This document shows positions 34,175 to 42,122 of a stretch of 64,000 nt of DNA, one piece after another (the first letter of the stretch is position 1; the number at the start of each line of letters is the position of its first letter). Under the pieces are notes generated by a model. It was not told the origin of the DNA, ran no database searches, and was given only the letters and a program-made list of their open reading frames with translations. This DNA comes from a bacterium (GTDB lineage: Bacteria > Krumholzibacteriota > Krumholzibacteriia > LZORAL124-64-63). The translations under genes and the position numbers were made by a program. The stretch lies in NCBI GenBank assembly GCA_016712675.1, contig JADJQR010000001.1, positions 3,038,001-3,102,000 of the forward strand. The letters run 5' to 3'.

Positions 34175-36250
34175 TCAGTGGACGAGCGTGAACTTGCGTA
34201 CGGAGCGGCGTCCGTTGAATTCCATCGTCGCCCAGTAGACGCCGCTCGGCAGGCGCGAGCCGTCGCCGGCGTTCGCCTGCCACTCCAGCTCGTTCAGCCC
34301 CGCGACGCCGTCGGTCAAGTCGCGGGCAGCGACCAGCAGCCCGCGTGCATCGTACACCGACAGGCGGCCGGAGGCGGCGACGTCGAGCCAGTAGCGCAGC
34401 ACCACCGGATCCCCGTTCGACGGGTTGGGGTAAACGACCCGCAGGCCCTCTCCGACTTCGCCTTCCAGCACCAGGCGCCACAGGAGCCAGTGGTCGGGAT
34501 CGAGGCGGACCTCGCTGACCGGGGCGGTGAACTCGAACACGCCGGAGGCCAGGGCGCCGGTCAGGCGCAGCGACACGTCCTGCGTGCCGCCGGTGGTCGT
34601 CACGCGGATCGGATAGATGTTATCGAACAACGGCTGCTGGTGCTGCGAAAGCGCCACGCGCAGGCGCGTGCCCGGCCCGGCGTCGCCGTCCTGGACGTCG
34701 AAGCGCGCGTCGATCCGCGGCAGCTCCACGCTCGTCAGATACGGCCACAGGAAGGGCCCGAGATCCTCCCCCGCCCGACCGGAGGCCAGCGCGATGAACT
34801 CCTCCGTGGTCACTGTGCCGCCAGGACGGCCGCCACTGCTGCCCCACTCCTCCAGCAGGTCGAAGAAGGCCGTGTCGCCCATCCGCCCCCGTAGCATGTG
34901 CAGGATCCAGGCGCCCTTGTCGTAGATGACACGCCCCGGGAAAACGGGCATCGGGTCGTGGACCGGACCCTGCTGTTCCCATTCGGCCTCGTAGCGCGAG
35001 CCGGCCATGTGGGCCAGATAGGCGGCACTGCCGTCCGTGTGCTCGGTCCACAGTGCCTCGCTGTAGGTGGCGAAGCCTTCGTTCAGCCAGATGTCGGCCC
35101 AGGTGCGCGGCGTCAGGCTGTTGCCGAACCACTGGTGACCGAGCTCGTGCATGACCAGCCAGGCACCCGAGCCGTCGCCGTCGAGCGCCACCGAGCCGAT
35201 CGAGGTGACCGTCTGGTGCTCCATCGCGCCCGGCCAGATGAACTCGGCGTGTCCGTACTTCTCGCCAACGAACGGGTACGGCCCGAACCGCGCCTCGGCA
35301 AGGTCCATCATCTCGCACAGCGGCGCGAACTCGACAGCGGCGTCGACCGCGTCCTCGGGGAACACCCAGTTGCGCAACGGCACGGCCGTGCCGCCGGTGG
35401 TCAGGCACTCGGACCGCAGCAGCGTGTAGTTGCCGACGGCCACCGACACCAGGTACGCCGCGATCGGATACGCTTCCCGCCAGCGCCAGCGGGCCAGGCC
35501 CGCGCCGGCCGGCTCGACGCCGAGCAGCGTGCCGTTGGAGACGGCCACCAGGGTGTCGGGCACCGTCATGGCCATCGAGACCAGGAACTTGTCGCCCGGC
35601 TTGTCCTTGCACGGCCACCACGACTGGCCGTAGGCAGGCTGGCTCATGCTGGCGATGAGCGGCACGGTTTCCCAGGGTCGGTTGATGTCAGGCACGCGGT
35701 CACGGAACATCAGGCCGCGGTTGTGCGCCGGCAGCAGTGGCCGGCCGCCATAGCGGACGGTGAACGAATCGATCTGGCCGTCGGCCAGCGCAGCCGGCAG
35801 CGTGATGGTCAGGGTGTCACCGGCGTGCGCGAAGGGCAGGCTGCCGGAGAGGTGGTCGATGCCGGCGACCGTCAGCGTCGTGCGCAGGTCGCAGATGATG
35901 TCGCGCAGGCCCGACCGGCGCGCGGCAAAGACCATCGCCACCGCACCGTCGACCGTGAGCGCGACCGGATCGAGCGCCAGGTCCAGGTCGCAGCGCAGCA
36001 CATCGTAGAAATCGCTGTTCGCCGCGGCATCCCCGAAGGCGCCGTTGTGCCCCTCGGCCGCCGTGGCGCCCGCGACCGGTTCGATCGTTCCCTTGGCTGC
36101 CTGGAAGGCTGCCCGGGTCAAGCCCGGGTGGACGGGCTCGCGCCGATCCGGCGCCGCGCCGACTGCGGTTGCCGCTGCCAGGGACACGATCGCCGTGAAC
36201 AGGGCCGCCGGCAGGAGCGGGCAGCCGCGGAAAGTCGGTTGGTGCATCAT
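34175..36250 (-). CDS. Exported M1-family metallopeptidase with C-terminal FlgD-like domain
   Basis: A 691-residue exported zinc aminopeptidase-like protein. After a signal peptide (ALFTAIVSLAAATAVGA) comes the M1 N-terminal beta domain, the exopeptidase loop GAMEHQT near 345 (usually GAMEN), and the zinc site HELGHQW near 369 with the third ligand in NEGFATY 19 residues later. The last 85 residues are a FlgD-like domain (YPNPSNGDPVVLRYWL, YDARGLLVAARDL, LPSGVYWATM). It would degrade peptides outside the cell or in the periplasm. Tandem ATG codons start it (36250 and 36247), without a strong ribosome site. Its 3' end faces gatD with a 27-base gap. Confidence 0.9.
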   Translation of the reverse strand: MMHQPTFRGCPLLPAALFTAIVSLAAATAVGAAPDRREPVHPGLTRAAFQAAKGTIEPVAGATAAEGHNGAFGDAAANSDFYDVLRCDLDLALDPVALTVDGAVAMVFAARRSGLRDIICDLRTTLTVAGIDHLSGSLPFAHAGDTLTITLPAALADGQIDSFTVRYGGRPLLPAHNRGLMFRDRVPDINRPWETVPLIASMSQPAYGQSWWPCKDKPGDKFLVSMAMTVPDTLVAVSNGTLLGVEPAGAGLARWRWREAYPIAAYLVSVAVGNYTLLRSECLTTGGTAVPLRNWVFPEDAVDAAVEFAPLCEMMDLAEARFGPYPFVGEKYGHAEFIWPGAMEHQTVTSIGSVALDGDGSGAWLVMHELGHQWFGNSLTPRTWADIWLNEGFATYSEALWTEHTDGSAAYLAHMAGSRYEAEWEQQGPVHDPMPVFPGRVIYDKGAWILHMLRGRMGDTAFFDLLEEWGSSGGRPGGTVTTEEFIALASGRAGEDLGPFLWPYLTSVELPRIDARFDVQDGDAGPGTRLRVALSQHQQPLFDNIYPIRVTTTGGTQDVSLRLTGALASGVFEFTAPVSEVRLDPDHWLLWRLVLEGEVGEGLRVVYPNPSNGDPVVLRYWLDVAASGRLSVYDARGLLVAARDLTDGVAGLNELEWQANAGDGSRLPSGVYWATMEFNGRRSVRKFTLVH

Positions 36251-36309
36251 GCGCTGATTCTAGCACGCTGGCGGCGAAGCGTCACCATGATGCCTCACCT
36301 GATGATGCG

Positions 36310-37242
36310 TCACTTGACGATACGCCCCCCCGCCGGGACCGACGAAGTGATCCAGGTGCCGCCGCCGATGACAGCGCCGGCCCCGATCTCCGTCCCGCCG
36401 CCGAGGATGGTGGCGCTGGCGTAGATGGTCACGCCGTCGCCAATGGTCGGATGACGCCGGCCGCCCTTGACCAGCGATCCGTCCGGGTTGCGGGGAAAGC
36501 TGAGCGCCCCCAGGGTCACGCCCTGGTAGATCTTGACCCCCGCCCCGATGCGCGTGGTCTCACCGATCACCACGCCGGTGCCGTGATCGATGAAGAACTC
36601 CGGGCCGATCTCGGCCCCGGGATGGATGTCGATGCCGGTCTGCCGGTGCGCCCATTCACTGACCATGCGCGGCAGCAGGGGCACGCCAAGTCCGTGCAGC
36701 GGGTGGGCCAGGCGATGCACCGTCACGGCCAGGACGCCCGGATAGCATAGGATCACCTCTTCCCAGGAGCCGGCGGCAGGATCGCCCTCGAACGCCGCCC
36801 GCACGTCGCCCGCGGCCAGCTCGCGGATCATCGGCAGCCGCTGCAGGTAGTCCAGGGCCAGACGTCGCGCGGCGGTCGTGTAGCGGTCCGCGCCGGGATC
36901 GACGGCCGCGGCGGGGTCCGGCGGCGGATTCCAGAGGTCCTCGCACCGACTGCCCTGGCGGTGGCAGAAGCGCAGGATGTCAGCCAGGACGCCGGTCAGC
37001 CGACGGCACACGTCGTCCAGGCGCCCCCCCAACTGCAGCTCCAGATCCGCCCCTGGGGGCACCGGGGCCCCGTGGTAGCCCGGGAAGACCAGGGCCAGCA
37101 GATCCTCCAACAGGCGCTCGATGGTAGTCGGCGACGGCAGATCCTCCCGGCCGGGCCGGTTCAGGCCGCCCAGATGCCGGTAGCTGTCCGCCATGATCCT
37201 GGCCAGGTCGCGCAGGCGCCCGCCTCTTTCCGCTTCCGTCAC
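36310..37242 (-). CDS. cysE: Serine O-acetyltransferase
   Basis: A 310-residue enzyme that acetylates L-serine with acetyl-CoA, giving the precursor for cysteine. The N-terminal helical region (about 1-190) is longer than in E. coli CysE and resembles the EpsC/plant-like long forms. The left-handed helix has the standard text: GIDIHPGAEIGPEFFIDHG, TGVVIGETTRIGAGVKIYQG, VTLGALSFPRN, GGRRHPTIGDGVTIYASATI. The terminal tail (TSSVPAGGRIVK) is short. GTG at 37242, after a G-rich run (GGGGGGGG), is the likely start; no in-frame ATG fits. It is transcribed alone, divergent from the DUF1573 operon, and no cysK is adjacent. Confidence 0.9.
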   Translation of the reverse strand: MTEAERGGRLRDLARIMADSYRHLGGLNRPGREDLPSPTTIERLLEDLLALVFPGYHGAPVPPGADLELQLGGRLDDVCRRLTGVLADILRFCHRQGSRCEDLWNPPPDPAAAVDPGADRYTTAARRLALDYLQRLPMIRELAAGDVRAAFEGDPAAGSWEEVILCYPGVLAVTVHRLAHPLHGLGVPLLPRMVSEWAHRQTGIDIHPGAEIGPEFFIDHGTGVVIGETTRIGAGVKIYQGVTLGALSFPRNPDGSLVKGGRRHPTIGDGVTIYASATILGGGTEIGAGAVIGGGTWITSSVPAGGRIVK

Positions 37243-37504
37243 AGAGCCCCCCCCGGCGCAGCCTGGAGCCGCCCCCGATCGGGGCGGCGCGGCGGGCAAG
37301 ATAAGGCCGCCTGCCGTCCGGCTGCCAGCATCCGGGACGGTTGGGAACCGGGCCAACCGACGCCGGACGCTTGCCACCGTACCGGTTCGGGCGCATCCTG
37401 TCGGGACGAGTTCGCCGGAACCGCCCGGCCCGACCGGAGTACAAACCGGGTCCGCCACGCTGAGCGGACCGGATGCCCCACCCCATCAACCGGAGAGTCC
37501 CCGC

Positions 37505-38509
37505 ATGCGCCGCTTGCTGCCGATCGTGTTCTTGCTGCCGGCCCTGCTGGTGGCCGGCGTCGCCACGGCCCAGTCGATCAAACTCGAACCCACGTCGCTC
37601 GATTTCGGCAAGATGAAGCAGATGGAGACGCGCACGGCGAAGGTGAAAGTCACCAACGTCGGCGCCGGATTGCTCGTGATCGAGGACGTGCGCGCCGACT
37701 GCGGTTGCACGGTGCCCGAGCTCACGACCAAGGCGTTGCGCGCAGGCGAGTCGACCGAGCTGACCGTCCATTTCGACAGCAAGACGTTCAGCGGCCCGGT
37801 CTACAAGCTGGTCAAGGTCACATCCAACGACCCGGACCGACGCATCGTCGAGTTGCCGCTGGCGGCCGACGTCCGGGCCGTGCTCGTGGTGGACCCGGTC
37901 AGCGAGCGGGTCGGGTTCAGCAGCGGCTTCCTGGGAGAGGTCGCCACCCGTCCGGTGACCTTCACGGCCCCGGACGTCGCGCTCAAGCTGCAGGCCGACA
38001 AGACCCAGAAGGGCCTGTTCGACGTGAAGGTCACCAATGGCGTCGACGGCGACCCGCACAAGGCACAGCTGGAGATCATCCGCCCCGCGCGCATGAAGGT
38101 GGGCCAGCATGACGACGTGGTCAGGGTCACGACCAACGTCCCGGAGCGGCCTTCGATCGACATCTCCATGCGCGCCACGGTCACGGCCGAGGTGAGCGCC
38201 CTTCCCGAAGCCGTCAGCTTCCTCTACCGGCCCGCGTTCGACCAGAGCGTGAAGGTCTTTGCGGCCAAGCCGCCGTTCGACTTCAAGGTGACGAAGGCGG
38301 AGATCGACCTGCCCGAGATCAAGCTCCAGGTCGTCGAGACCGTGCCGCGCCAGGAGACGCACATCAAGCTGACGGGCGCGCCGATCCCCGCGTCGGACCC
38401 GCGCGTTGCCGCCGCGAAGGGCCGCATCACCGGCACCCTGCGCATCCACACGAACCTGAAATCGGTGCCCGTCATCGAGGTACCGGTCTCCTACATGGTC
38501 CGGATGTAG
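37505..38509 (+). CDS. Exported DUF1573-domain protein
   Basis: A 334-residue exported protein. Signal peptide RRLLPIVFLLPALLVAGVATAQ, then a DUF1573 domain (about 24-130: KLEPTSLDFGKMKQMETR, VRADCGCTVPELTTKALRAG), a second and third related beta repeat (about 130-330), with the CGC pair only in the first. DUF1573 is an Ig-like fold of the ASPM-SPD-2-Hydin type, common in Bacteroidetes and Planctomycetes and found near MauE and rhodanese genes as here. GGAGAG is seven bases before the ATG. The stop is three bases before the next ATG. A possible promoter (TTGCCA, N17, CATCCT at 37371-37399) is weak. Confidence 0.87.
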   Translation: MRRLLPIVFLLPALLVAGVATAQSIKLEPTSLDFGKMKQMETRTAKVKVTNVGAGLLVIEDVRADCGCTVPELTTKALRAGESTELTVHFDSKTFSGPVYKLVKVTSNDPDRRIVELPLAADVRAVLVVDPVSERVGFSSGFLGEVATRPVTFTAPDVALKLQADKTQKGLFDVKVTNGVDGDPHKAQLEIIRPARMKVGQHDDVVRVTTNVPERPSIDISMRATVTAEVSALPEAVSFLYRPAFDQSVKVFAAKPPFDFKVTKAEIDLPEIKLQVVETVPRQETHIKLTGAPIPASDPRVAAAKGRITGTLRIHTNLKSVPVIEVPVSYMVRM

Positions 38510-38512
38510 ACG

Positions 38513-39046
38513 ATGCCCCGCACCTGGTCCGGCGCCACCAGTCCTGCCGCGCGGCCTCCCTTGCAGGTGGCTGCGCGGCAGGCGTTGCTCCTGCTCCTGC
38601 TCGGGGTGGCGCTGGCGGCCGTCCGCTGGGCGGCCTGGCCGCCGCGCCTGCCCCTGGCCGCCGACCCGACCGTGTACGAACTGGAACTGAGCGCGACGCT
38701 GGTCGAGGTGGACCAGGCGCGGCGCCACTTCGACGAGGGCCTGCACCTGTTCATCGACACGCGCGAGCACGGGACCGGATCCCCGGAGACCATCCCCGGC
38801 GCCCTCAGCCTCCGGCCCGACACCTTCGATGACGACCTGCTGGCGCTGCTGGACATCATCACCCCCGAGGACCGGCTCGTCCTCTACGGCGACGGCAACC
38901 TGGCGGTGGCGAACAACATCGCGGCCCGCCTCGTGCAGCGCGGCTACCAGAACGTGGCATTGCTGAAGGGCGGGCTGGCCGCCTGGCGCGCGAGCGGCGG
39001 CCCCGTCAGCCCGCGTCCGGATGCCACCGCCACGGAGGCGCCATGA
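38513..39046 (+). CDS. Membrane-anchored rhodanese-like protein lacking the catalytic cysteine
   Basis: A 177-residue protein with one N-terminal membrane segment (ALLLLLLGVALAAVRWAAW) and a rhodanese fold (LVEVDQARRHFDEGLHLFID, TREHGTGSPETIPGALSL, GYQNVALLKGGLAAWRASGG). In an active rhodanese the loop after the LVLY strand has Cys followed by a cradle; here it reads LVLYGDGNLAVANN and has no Cys. Sulfur transfer by the usual persulfide is therefore unlikely, and it may bind thiols or proteins instead. It starts three bases after the DUF1573 gene and its stop overlaps the next ATG, so it is mid-operon. Confidence 0.85.
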   Translation: MPRTWSGATSPAARPPLQVAARQALLLLLLGVALAAVRWAAWPPRLPLAADPTVYELELSATLVEVDQARRHFDEGLHLFIDTREHGTGSPETIPGALSLRPDTFDDDLLALLDIITPEDRLVLYGDGNLAVANNIAARLVQRGYQNVALLKGGLAAWRASGGPVSPRPDATATEAP

Positions 39047-39474
39047 TGCGCTGGCTGTCGCTGGCCTGCCGCCTGCTCGTCGGCGGCGTCTTCATCTGGG
39101 CCTCGCTGGACAAGCTGGCCCACCCCGCCGGGTTCGCCACGGCCATCCACCACTACCGGCTGGTGCCGTACGCGCTGCTGCACCCGGTGGCCCTGCTGCT
39201 GCCGGCGGTCGAGCTGCTGGCGGGGCTCGCGCTGGTGGTCGGCTGGCAGCGACGCGGCGCCGCCCTGCTGTGCGCGCTCATGCTCGCGGTCTTCATCGCG
39301 GGCATCGGCTCCGCGCTCGCGCGCGGGCTGGACATCAGTTGCGGGTGCTTCCACACCGATGGCGGCCACGCGGTGGGCCTGGACCTGCTGTGGCGGGACG
39401 TGCTGCTGCTGGCGGCCTGCCTGCCGCCGCTGCTGGCGCGCCGCGGCGGCCCGGGCCTGGACCGCGATCGCTGA
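39043..39474 (+). CDS. MauE/DoxX-family membrane protein
   Basis: A 143-residue protein with four membrane segments (LACRLLVGGVFIWASLDKL, LLHPVALLLPAVELLAGLAL, ALLCALMLAVFIAGIG, LLWRDVLLLAACLPPLL). The loop LDISCGCFHTD carries the Cys pair typical of MauE-type proteins, which in methylamine oxidisers supports disulfide formation of the partner enzyme. In this operon (DUF1573, rhodanese-like, MauE-like) it may exchange electrons or thiols across the membrane for the exported partner. ATGATG overlaps the upstream stop. Confidence 0.87.
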   Translation: MMRWLSLACRLLVGGVFIWASLDKLAHPAGFATAIHHYRLVPYALLHPVALLLPAVELLAGLALVVGWQRRGAALLCALMLAVFIAGIGSALARGLDISCGCFHTDGGHAVGLDLLWRDVLLLAACLPPLLARRGGPGLDRDR

Positions 39475-39559
39475 CGGCAAGCCCGGCGGACGCGGGGCTG
39501 ATTCGCATAATCATCTGGAATCCAACAGCTTGGCCTACAAATTGAGAACCACGGTCGAT

Positions 39560-39588
39560 TTGACAGCCTTTGCTCAATGCGTCATATT
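39560..39588 (+). promoter_or_regulatory. Predicted promoter of the ferredoxin gene
   Basis: A perfect TTGACA (39560-39565), 17 bases and CATATT (39583-39588) give a start near 39595, about 57 bases before the ferredoxin ATG. The region is notably AT-rich. Confidence 0.65.
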
Positions 39589-39651
39589 CGCGCCGACCAC
39601 CGCCGCCCCCTGGGTGCGGCGCCGGAACGGATCCCCCAGGAGGAAGAAGCG

Positions 39652-39831
39652 ATGCCCGCTATCGTCGACAAGAGCCTCTGCAACGCGTGCGAATCCTGCA
39701 TCGAAGCCTGCCCGACCGAAGTGATCTCGATGGTCGACGGCAAGGCCTGGGTCAATCCCGAGGAGTGCATCGATTGCGAAGCGTGCATCGACGCCTGCCC
39801 CGAGGATGCCATCAGCATGGTGGATGGCTGA
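39652..39831 (+). CDS. 2[4Fe-4S] ferredoxin
   Basis: A 59-residue ferredoxin, a small cytoplasmic electron carrier. Both CxxCxxCxxxCP clusters are present: CNACESCIEACP and CIDCEACIDACP. The spacing between them is 20 residues, with SMVDGKAW and SMVDG repeated after each cluster, showing the internal gene duplication of this family. The ATG at 39652 has AGGAGGA seven bases upstream; an in-frame ATG further upstream precedes the ribosome site and is rejected. It has its own promoter and a strong hairpin after it, so it is a one-gene unit. Confidence 0.95.
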   Translation: MPAIVDKSLCNACESCIEACPTEVISMVDGKAWVNPEECIDCEACIDACPEDAISMVDG

Positions 39832-39874
39832 GCTGCGGCGGGCTTCCTGACGGGCCCGCTCCTGAGACTGCGGC

Positions 39875-39905
39875 GAAGAGGGCGCTCTCGACGAGCGCCC
39901 TCTTC
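39875..39905 (+). terminator. Ferredoxin terminator hairpin
   Basis: A perfect 13-base stem, GAAGAGGGCGCTC with GAGCGCCCTCTTC, and a five-base loop (TCGAC), followed by CCTTTG. It is the best terminator-like hairpin in the window despite a poor T-run, and lies 44 bases after the ferredoxin stop. It is nearly symmetric, so it may also act for the convergent YbjQ gene. Confidence 0.7.
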
Positions 39906-39977
39906 CCTTTGCCGCCTGGTTCCCCTTGCCGCCTGGATACCCTTTCCAGGGACCGACCCGCCGCGCCCGCGTCCGCT

Positions 39978-40310
39978 CTACAGATCCTCAACCACGACCG
40001 CGGTGCCGTAGGCAAGCAGTTCGGCCGCGTGCTCCATCATCTCGGCCGAGGCGAAGCGCATCCCGATCACCGCATTGGCACCGTTGGCCTGGGCCTGGGC
40101 GATCATGCGGTCGAGCGCCTCCTCCCGGCACTCGGCGATCATCTTCGTGTACTCGCTGATCTCGCCACCGACCAGGTTCTTCAGCCCGGCCAGGATGTCC
40201 CTGCCCAGCGAGCGGGACCGGATGGTGTTGCCGCGGACCAGGCCGATGGTCCGCACGATGCGCTTGCCGGCGATCTGCTCGGTCGTCGTGACGATGATCG
40301 GATCCCTCAC
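39978..40310 (-). CDS. YbjQ/UPF0145 family protein
   Basis: A 110-residue small protein of the UPF0145 family (heavy-metal-binding-like, pentameric). VTTTEQIAGKRIVRTIGLVR near residue 5, GEISEYTKMIAECREEALDR and QANGANAVIGMRFASAE are the family marks. The function is not known. The GTG at 40310 has GGAGG five bases upstream and starts the conserved text; the longer open frame overlaps the anti-sigma gene. It is the last gene of the unit with the sigma/anti-sigma pair. Confidence 0.88.
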   Translation of the reverse strand: MRDPIIVTTTEQIAGKRIVRTIGLVRGNTIRSRSLGRDILAGLKNLVGGEISEYTKMIAECREEALDRMIAQAQANGANAVIGMRFASAEMMEHAAELLAYGTAVVVEDL

Positions 40311-40320
40311 GGACGCCTCC

Positions 40321-40779
40321 TCAGCGGACGATGTCGTCGTAACGGGTGCGCTTGCGCGTGAACAACCGCTCACGCAGCACCGAGAACAGCAGCACGGTCA
40401 CGCCGGCAGCCCCGGCGGCCAGGGCCAACTTGACCGGCAGCGGCAGCTCGGCCGCCACGATGGCGCTGCCGGCCTGCCAGAGCCCCCAGGCGCCCACCAC
40501 GGCGACGCCGACCACCAGCAGCACCCAGCCCAGCGAGCGCTCGGAACGGTTGTAGGCGCTCGCCCAGAAGGCCTCCCAGTCCTCCGGCGGCGCCTCGCGC
40601 AGGCGCAGGCCGGCCGTGGCACGGTTGAATGCGCGCAGGCGCTCCACCTCGCGGCGGGCCTCGGCGCTGGCGGCCAGGTGCGCCTCGACGCGGGCGCGGT
40701 CCTCGCCCTCGAGCTCGCCGTCGACGTAGGCCGACAGCAGGGGGGCGTCCTGCACGGGGTCGAAGGGGCGACCGCTCAT
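40321..40779 (-). CDS. Probable anti-sigma factor (degenerate zinc-finger type)
   Basis: A 152-residue membrane protein coded just after an ECF sigma factor with a four-base overlap (ATGA), the standard place for an anti-sigma. The N-terminus LLSAYVDGELEGEDRARVEA resembles anti-sigma domains of the zinc-finger class, but the HxxxCxxC ligands read HLAASAEA, so the two cysteines are missing. Two membrane segments (WVLLVVGVAVVGAWGLW and LALAAGAAGVTVLLFSVL) follow. It would hold the sigma factor at the membrane until a signal frees it. The C-terminal tail is cytoplasmic and basic. Confidence 0.8.
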   Translation of the reverse strand: MSGRPFDPVQDAPLLSAYVDGELEGEDRARVEAHLAASAEARREVERLRAFNRATAGLRLREAPPEDWEAFWASAYNRSERSLGWVLLVVGVAVVGAWGLWQAGSAIVAAELPLPVKLALAAGAAGVTVLLFSVLRERLFTRKRTRYDDIVR

Positions 40780-41435
40780 GGCGCCTCCTCCAGACCGAGC
40801 GCCGGGCGCAGCCGCTGCCGCGCCGCGTGCAGGCGCGACATCACCGTGCCCAGCGGGATGCCCATGGCCTCGGCGATCTCGCGGTACTTGCGGCCCTGGA
40901 AGTGGTACATCAGGAAGACGCTGCGCATCTCCTCGGGCAGCTCCGCCAGGGCGTGGCCCAGGCGTTCACGCAGGTCGTTCGCTTCGGCCGCCGCCAGCGC
41001 GTCCGGGGCGTCGTCCGGGCGCTCGACGAACTCGAGCGGGATGTCGCCCTGGTGGCGCTTCTCGTCGCGTCGCTGGTTGAGCGCCGTGTTGCGGACGATG
41101 CGGTACAGCCAGGGGAAGAACGGCTCCTCCAGGCGGAAGCGCCCGAGCGAGCGGTGGACGCGCAGGAACGACTTCTGGACCGCGTCCATGGCGTCGTCGT
41201 GGTTGCCGGTCAGGCCCAGGGCAATCCCGTAGGCCGGCTGCCGGTAGCGGTTCATCAGCTGCTCGAATCCATCCGTGTCGCCCGCCAGGAAACGCTCGAT
41301 GTCGGCACGGTCCCGGCGGCGCTGCTCGGCCCACGGATCGACGGCGGCAGCCCCCGGGAGGCCCGGTGACGCGCTCCCTACCCGGGGCGCGGCCCGGTTA
41401 TTCGCACGGCCGCCGCCGAGGGCCGCAAGGAACAC
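40776..41435 (-). CDS. ECF-family RNA polymerase sigma factor
   Basis: A 219-residue sigma-70 family protein of the extracytoplasmic function group. Region 2 runs about 55-120 (FEQLMNRYRQPAYGIALGLT, DAMDAVQKSFLRVHRSLGRF, FPWLYRIVRNTALNQRRD) and region 4 about 165-210 (LPEEMRSVFLMYHFQGRKY, IAEAMGIPLGTVMSRLHAAR). The GTG at 41435 follows GGAAGGA and lies directly after the stop of the upstream adenosyltransferase gene (TGAGTG), so the three genes are coupled. The N-terminal 35 residues are not conserved, and a later start is possible. The regulon is unknown; the anti-sigma gene follows. Confidence 0.9.
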   Translation of the reverse strand: MFLAALGGGRANNRAAPRVGSASPGLPGAAAVDPWAEQRRRDRADIERFLAGDTDGFEQLMNRYRQPAYGIALGLTGNHDDAMDAVQKSFLRVHRSLGRFRLEEPFFPWLYRIVRNTALNQRRDEKRHQGDIPLEFVERPDDAPDALAAAEANDLRERLGHALAELPEEMRSVFLMYHFQGRKYREIAEAMGIPLGTVMSRLHAARQRLRPALGLEEAP

Positions 41436-42017
41436 TCAGGCGTCCTTCCCGGCCCGCCAGGGCACGTCCGCCACGCCGGCGGCGCGGTTGGCCGCGCGGG
41501 CGGCCGTGAACAGGTAGTCGCTCAGGCGGTTGAGGAAGATCAGGGCGCCGGCGGGCACGGGCTCGGACCCGGCCAGGGCCACCGCGGCGCGCTCGGCCCG
41601 GCGGCAGATGGTGCGCGCCAGGTGCAGGTGCGCGGCGGCCGCCGTGCCGCCCGGCAGGATGAACTGCCGCAGCGGCGCGAGGTGCGCGTCGTGGGCGTCG
41701 ATCAGGCCCTCGAGTGCCGCGGCGTCGAAGGGGTCGGCGCCGGCGTCGGCCGCGCAGAGCTCGGCCGCGCGACGGGGATCGGCCAGCACCGCGCCGAGGT
41801 CGAACAGGCGGCTCTGCAGGGCGGTGAGCTCGGCGGCCAGCCCGTGCTCACCGGCGCCGTTGCCCGCCGCCAGCAGCGCCACGCTGCAACCCAGCGCGCT
41901 GTTGAGTTCGTCGATGTCACCGTAGACGCCGACCCGGCGGCTGGTCTTGGGAACGCGGGCGCCGTCGCCGAGCGACGTCTCGCCGCGGTCACCACCGCGG
42001 GTGTAGATGCGGGTCAT
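41436..42017 (-). CDS. Cob(I)alamin adenosyltransferase (PduO type)
   Basis: A 193-residue ATP:cob(I)alamin adenosyltransferase, which makes adenosylcobalamin. The PduO marks are TRIYTRGGDRGETSLGDG at the start, VGVYGDIDELNSALGC near 35, FILPGGTAAAAHLHLART near 125 and RRAERAAVAL with NRLSDYLFTAAR at the end. The ATG at 42017 has AAGGAGA upstream. No cobalamin-dependent enzyme is adjacent; the gene heads a unit with the ECF sigma pair, a pairing without obvious functional reason. Confidence 0.93.
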   Translation of the reverse strand: MTRIYTRGGDRGETSLGDGARVPKTSRRVGVYGDIDELNSALGCSVALLAAGNGAGEHGLAAELTALQSRLFDLGAVLADPRRAAELCAADAGADPFDAAALEGLIDAHDAHLAPLRQFILPGGTAAAAHLHLARTICRRAERAAVALAGSEPVPAGALIFLNRLSDYLFTAARAANRAAGVADVPWRAGKDA

Positions 42018-42122
42018 CGGCGGGTCTCCTTGCTGGCGTGACGCCCGCGGCCCGGGCAGCCGGGGCGGGCGGATCCCGGCGGCGGCCATTGTCGGCGAAG
42101 GCCCCGGGCGGGGAAAGGGAAA

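Noticed and set aside
36279-36320. Short repeats of GCGTCAC and TGATG between the M1 and cysE genes
   Set aside because: The repeats are brief and imperfect and overlap the cysE stop; no convincing regulatory or mobile-element structure was seen.
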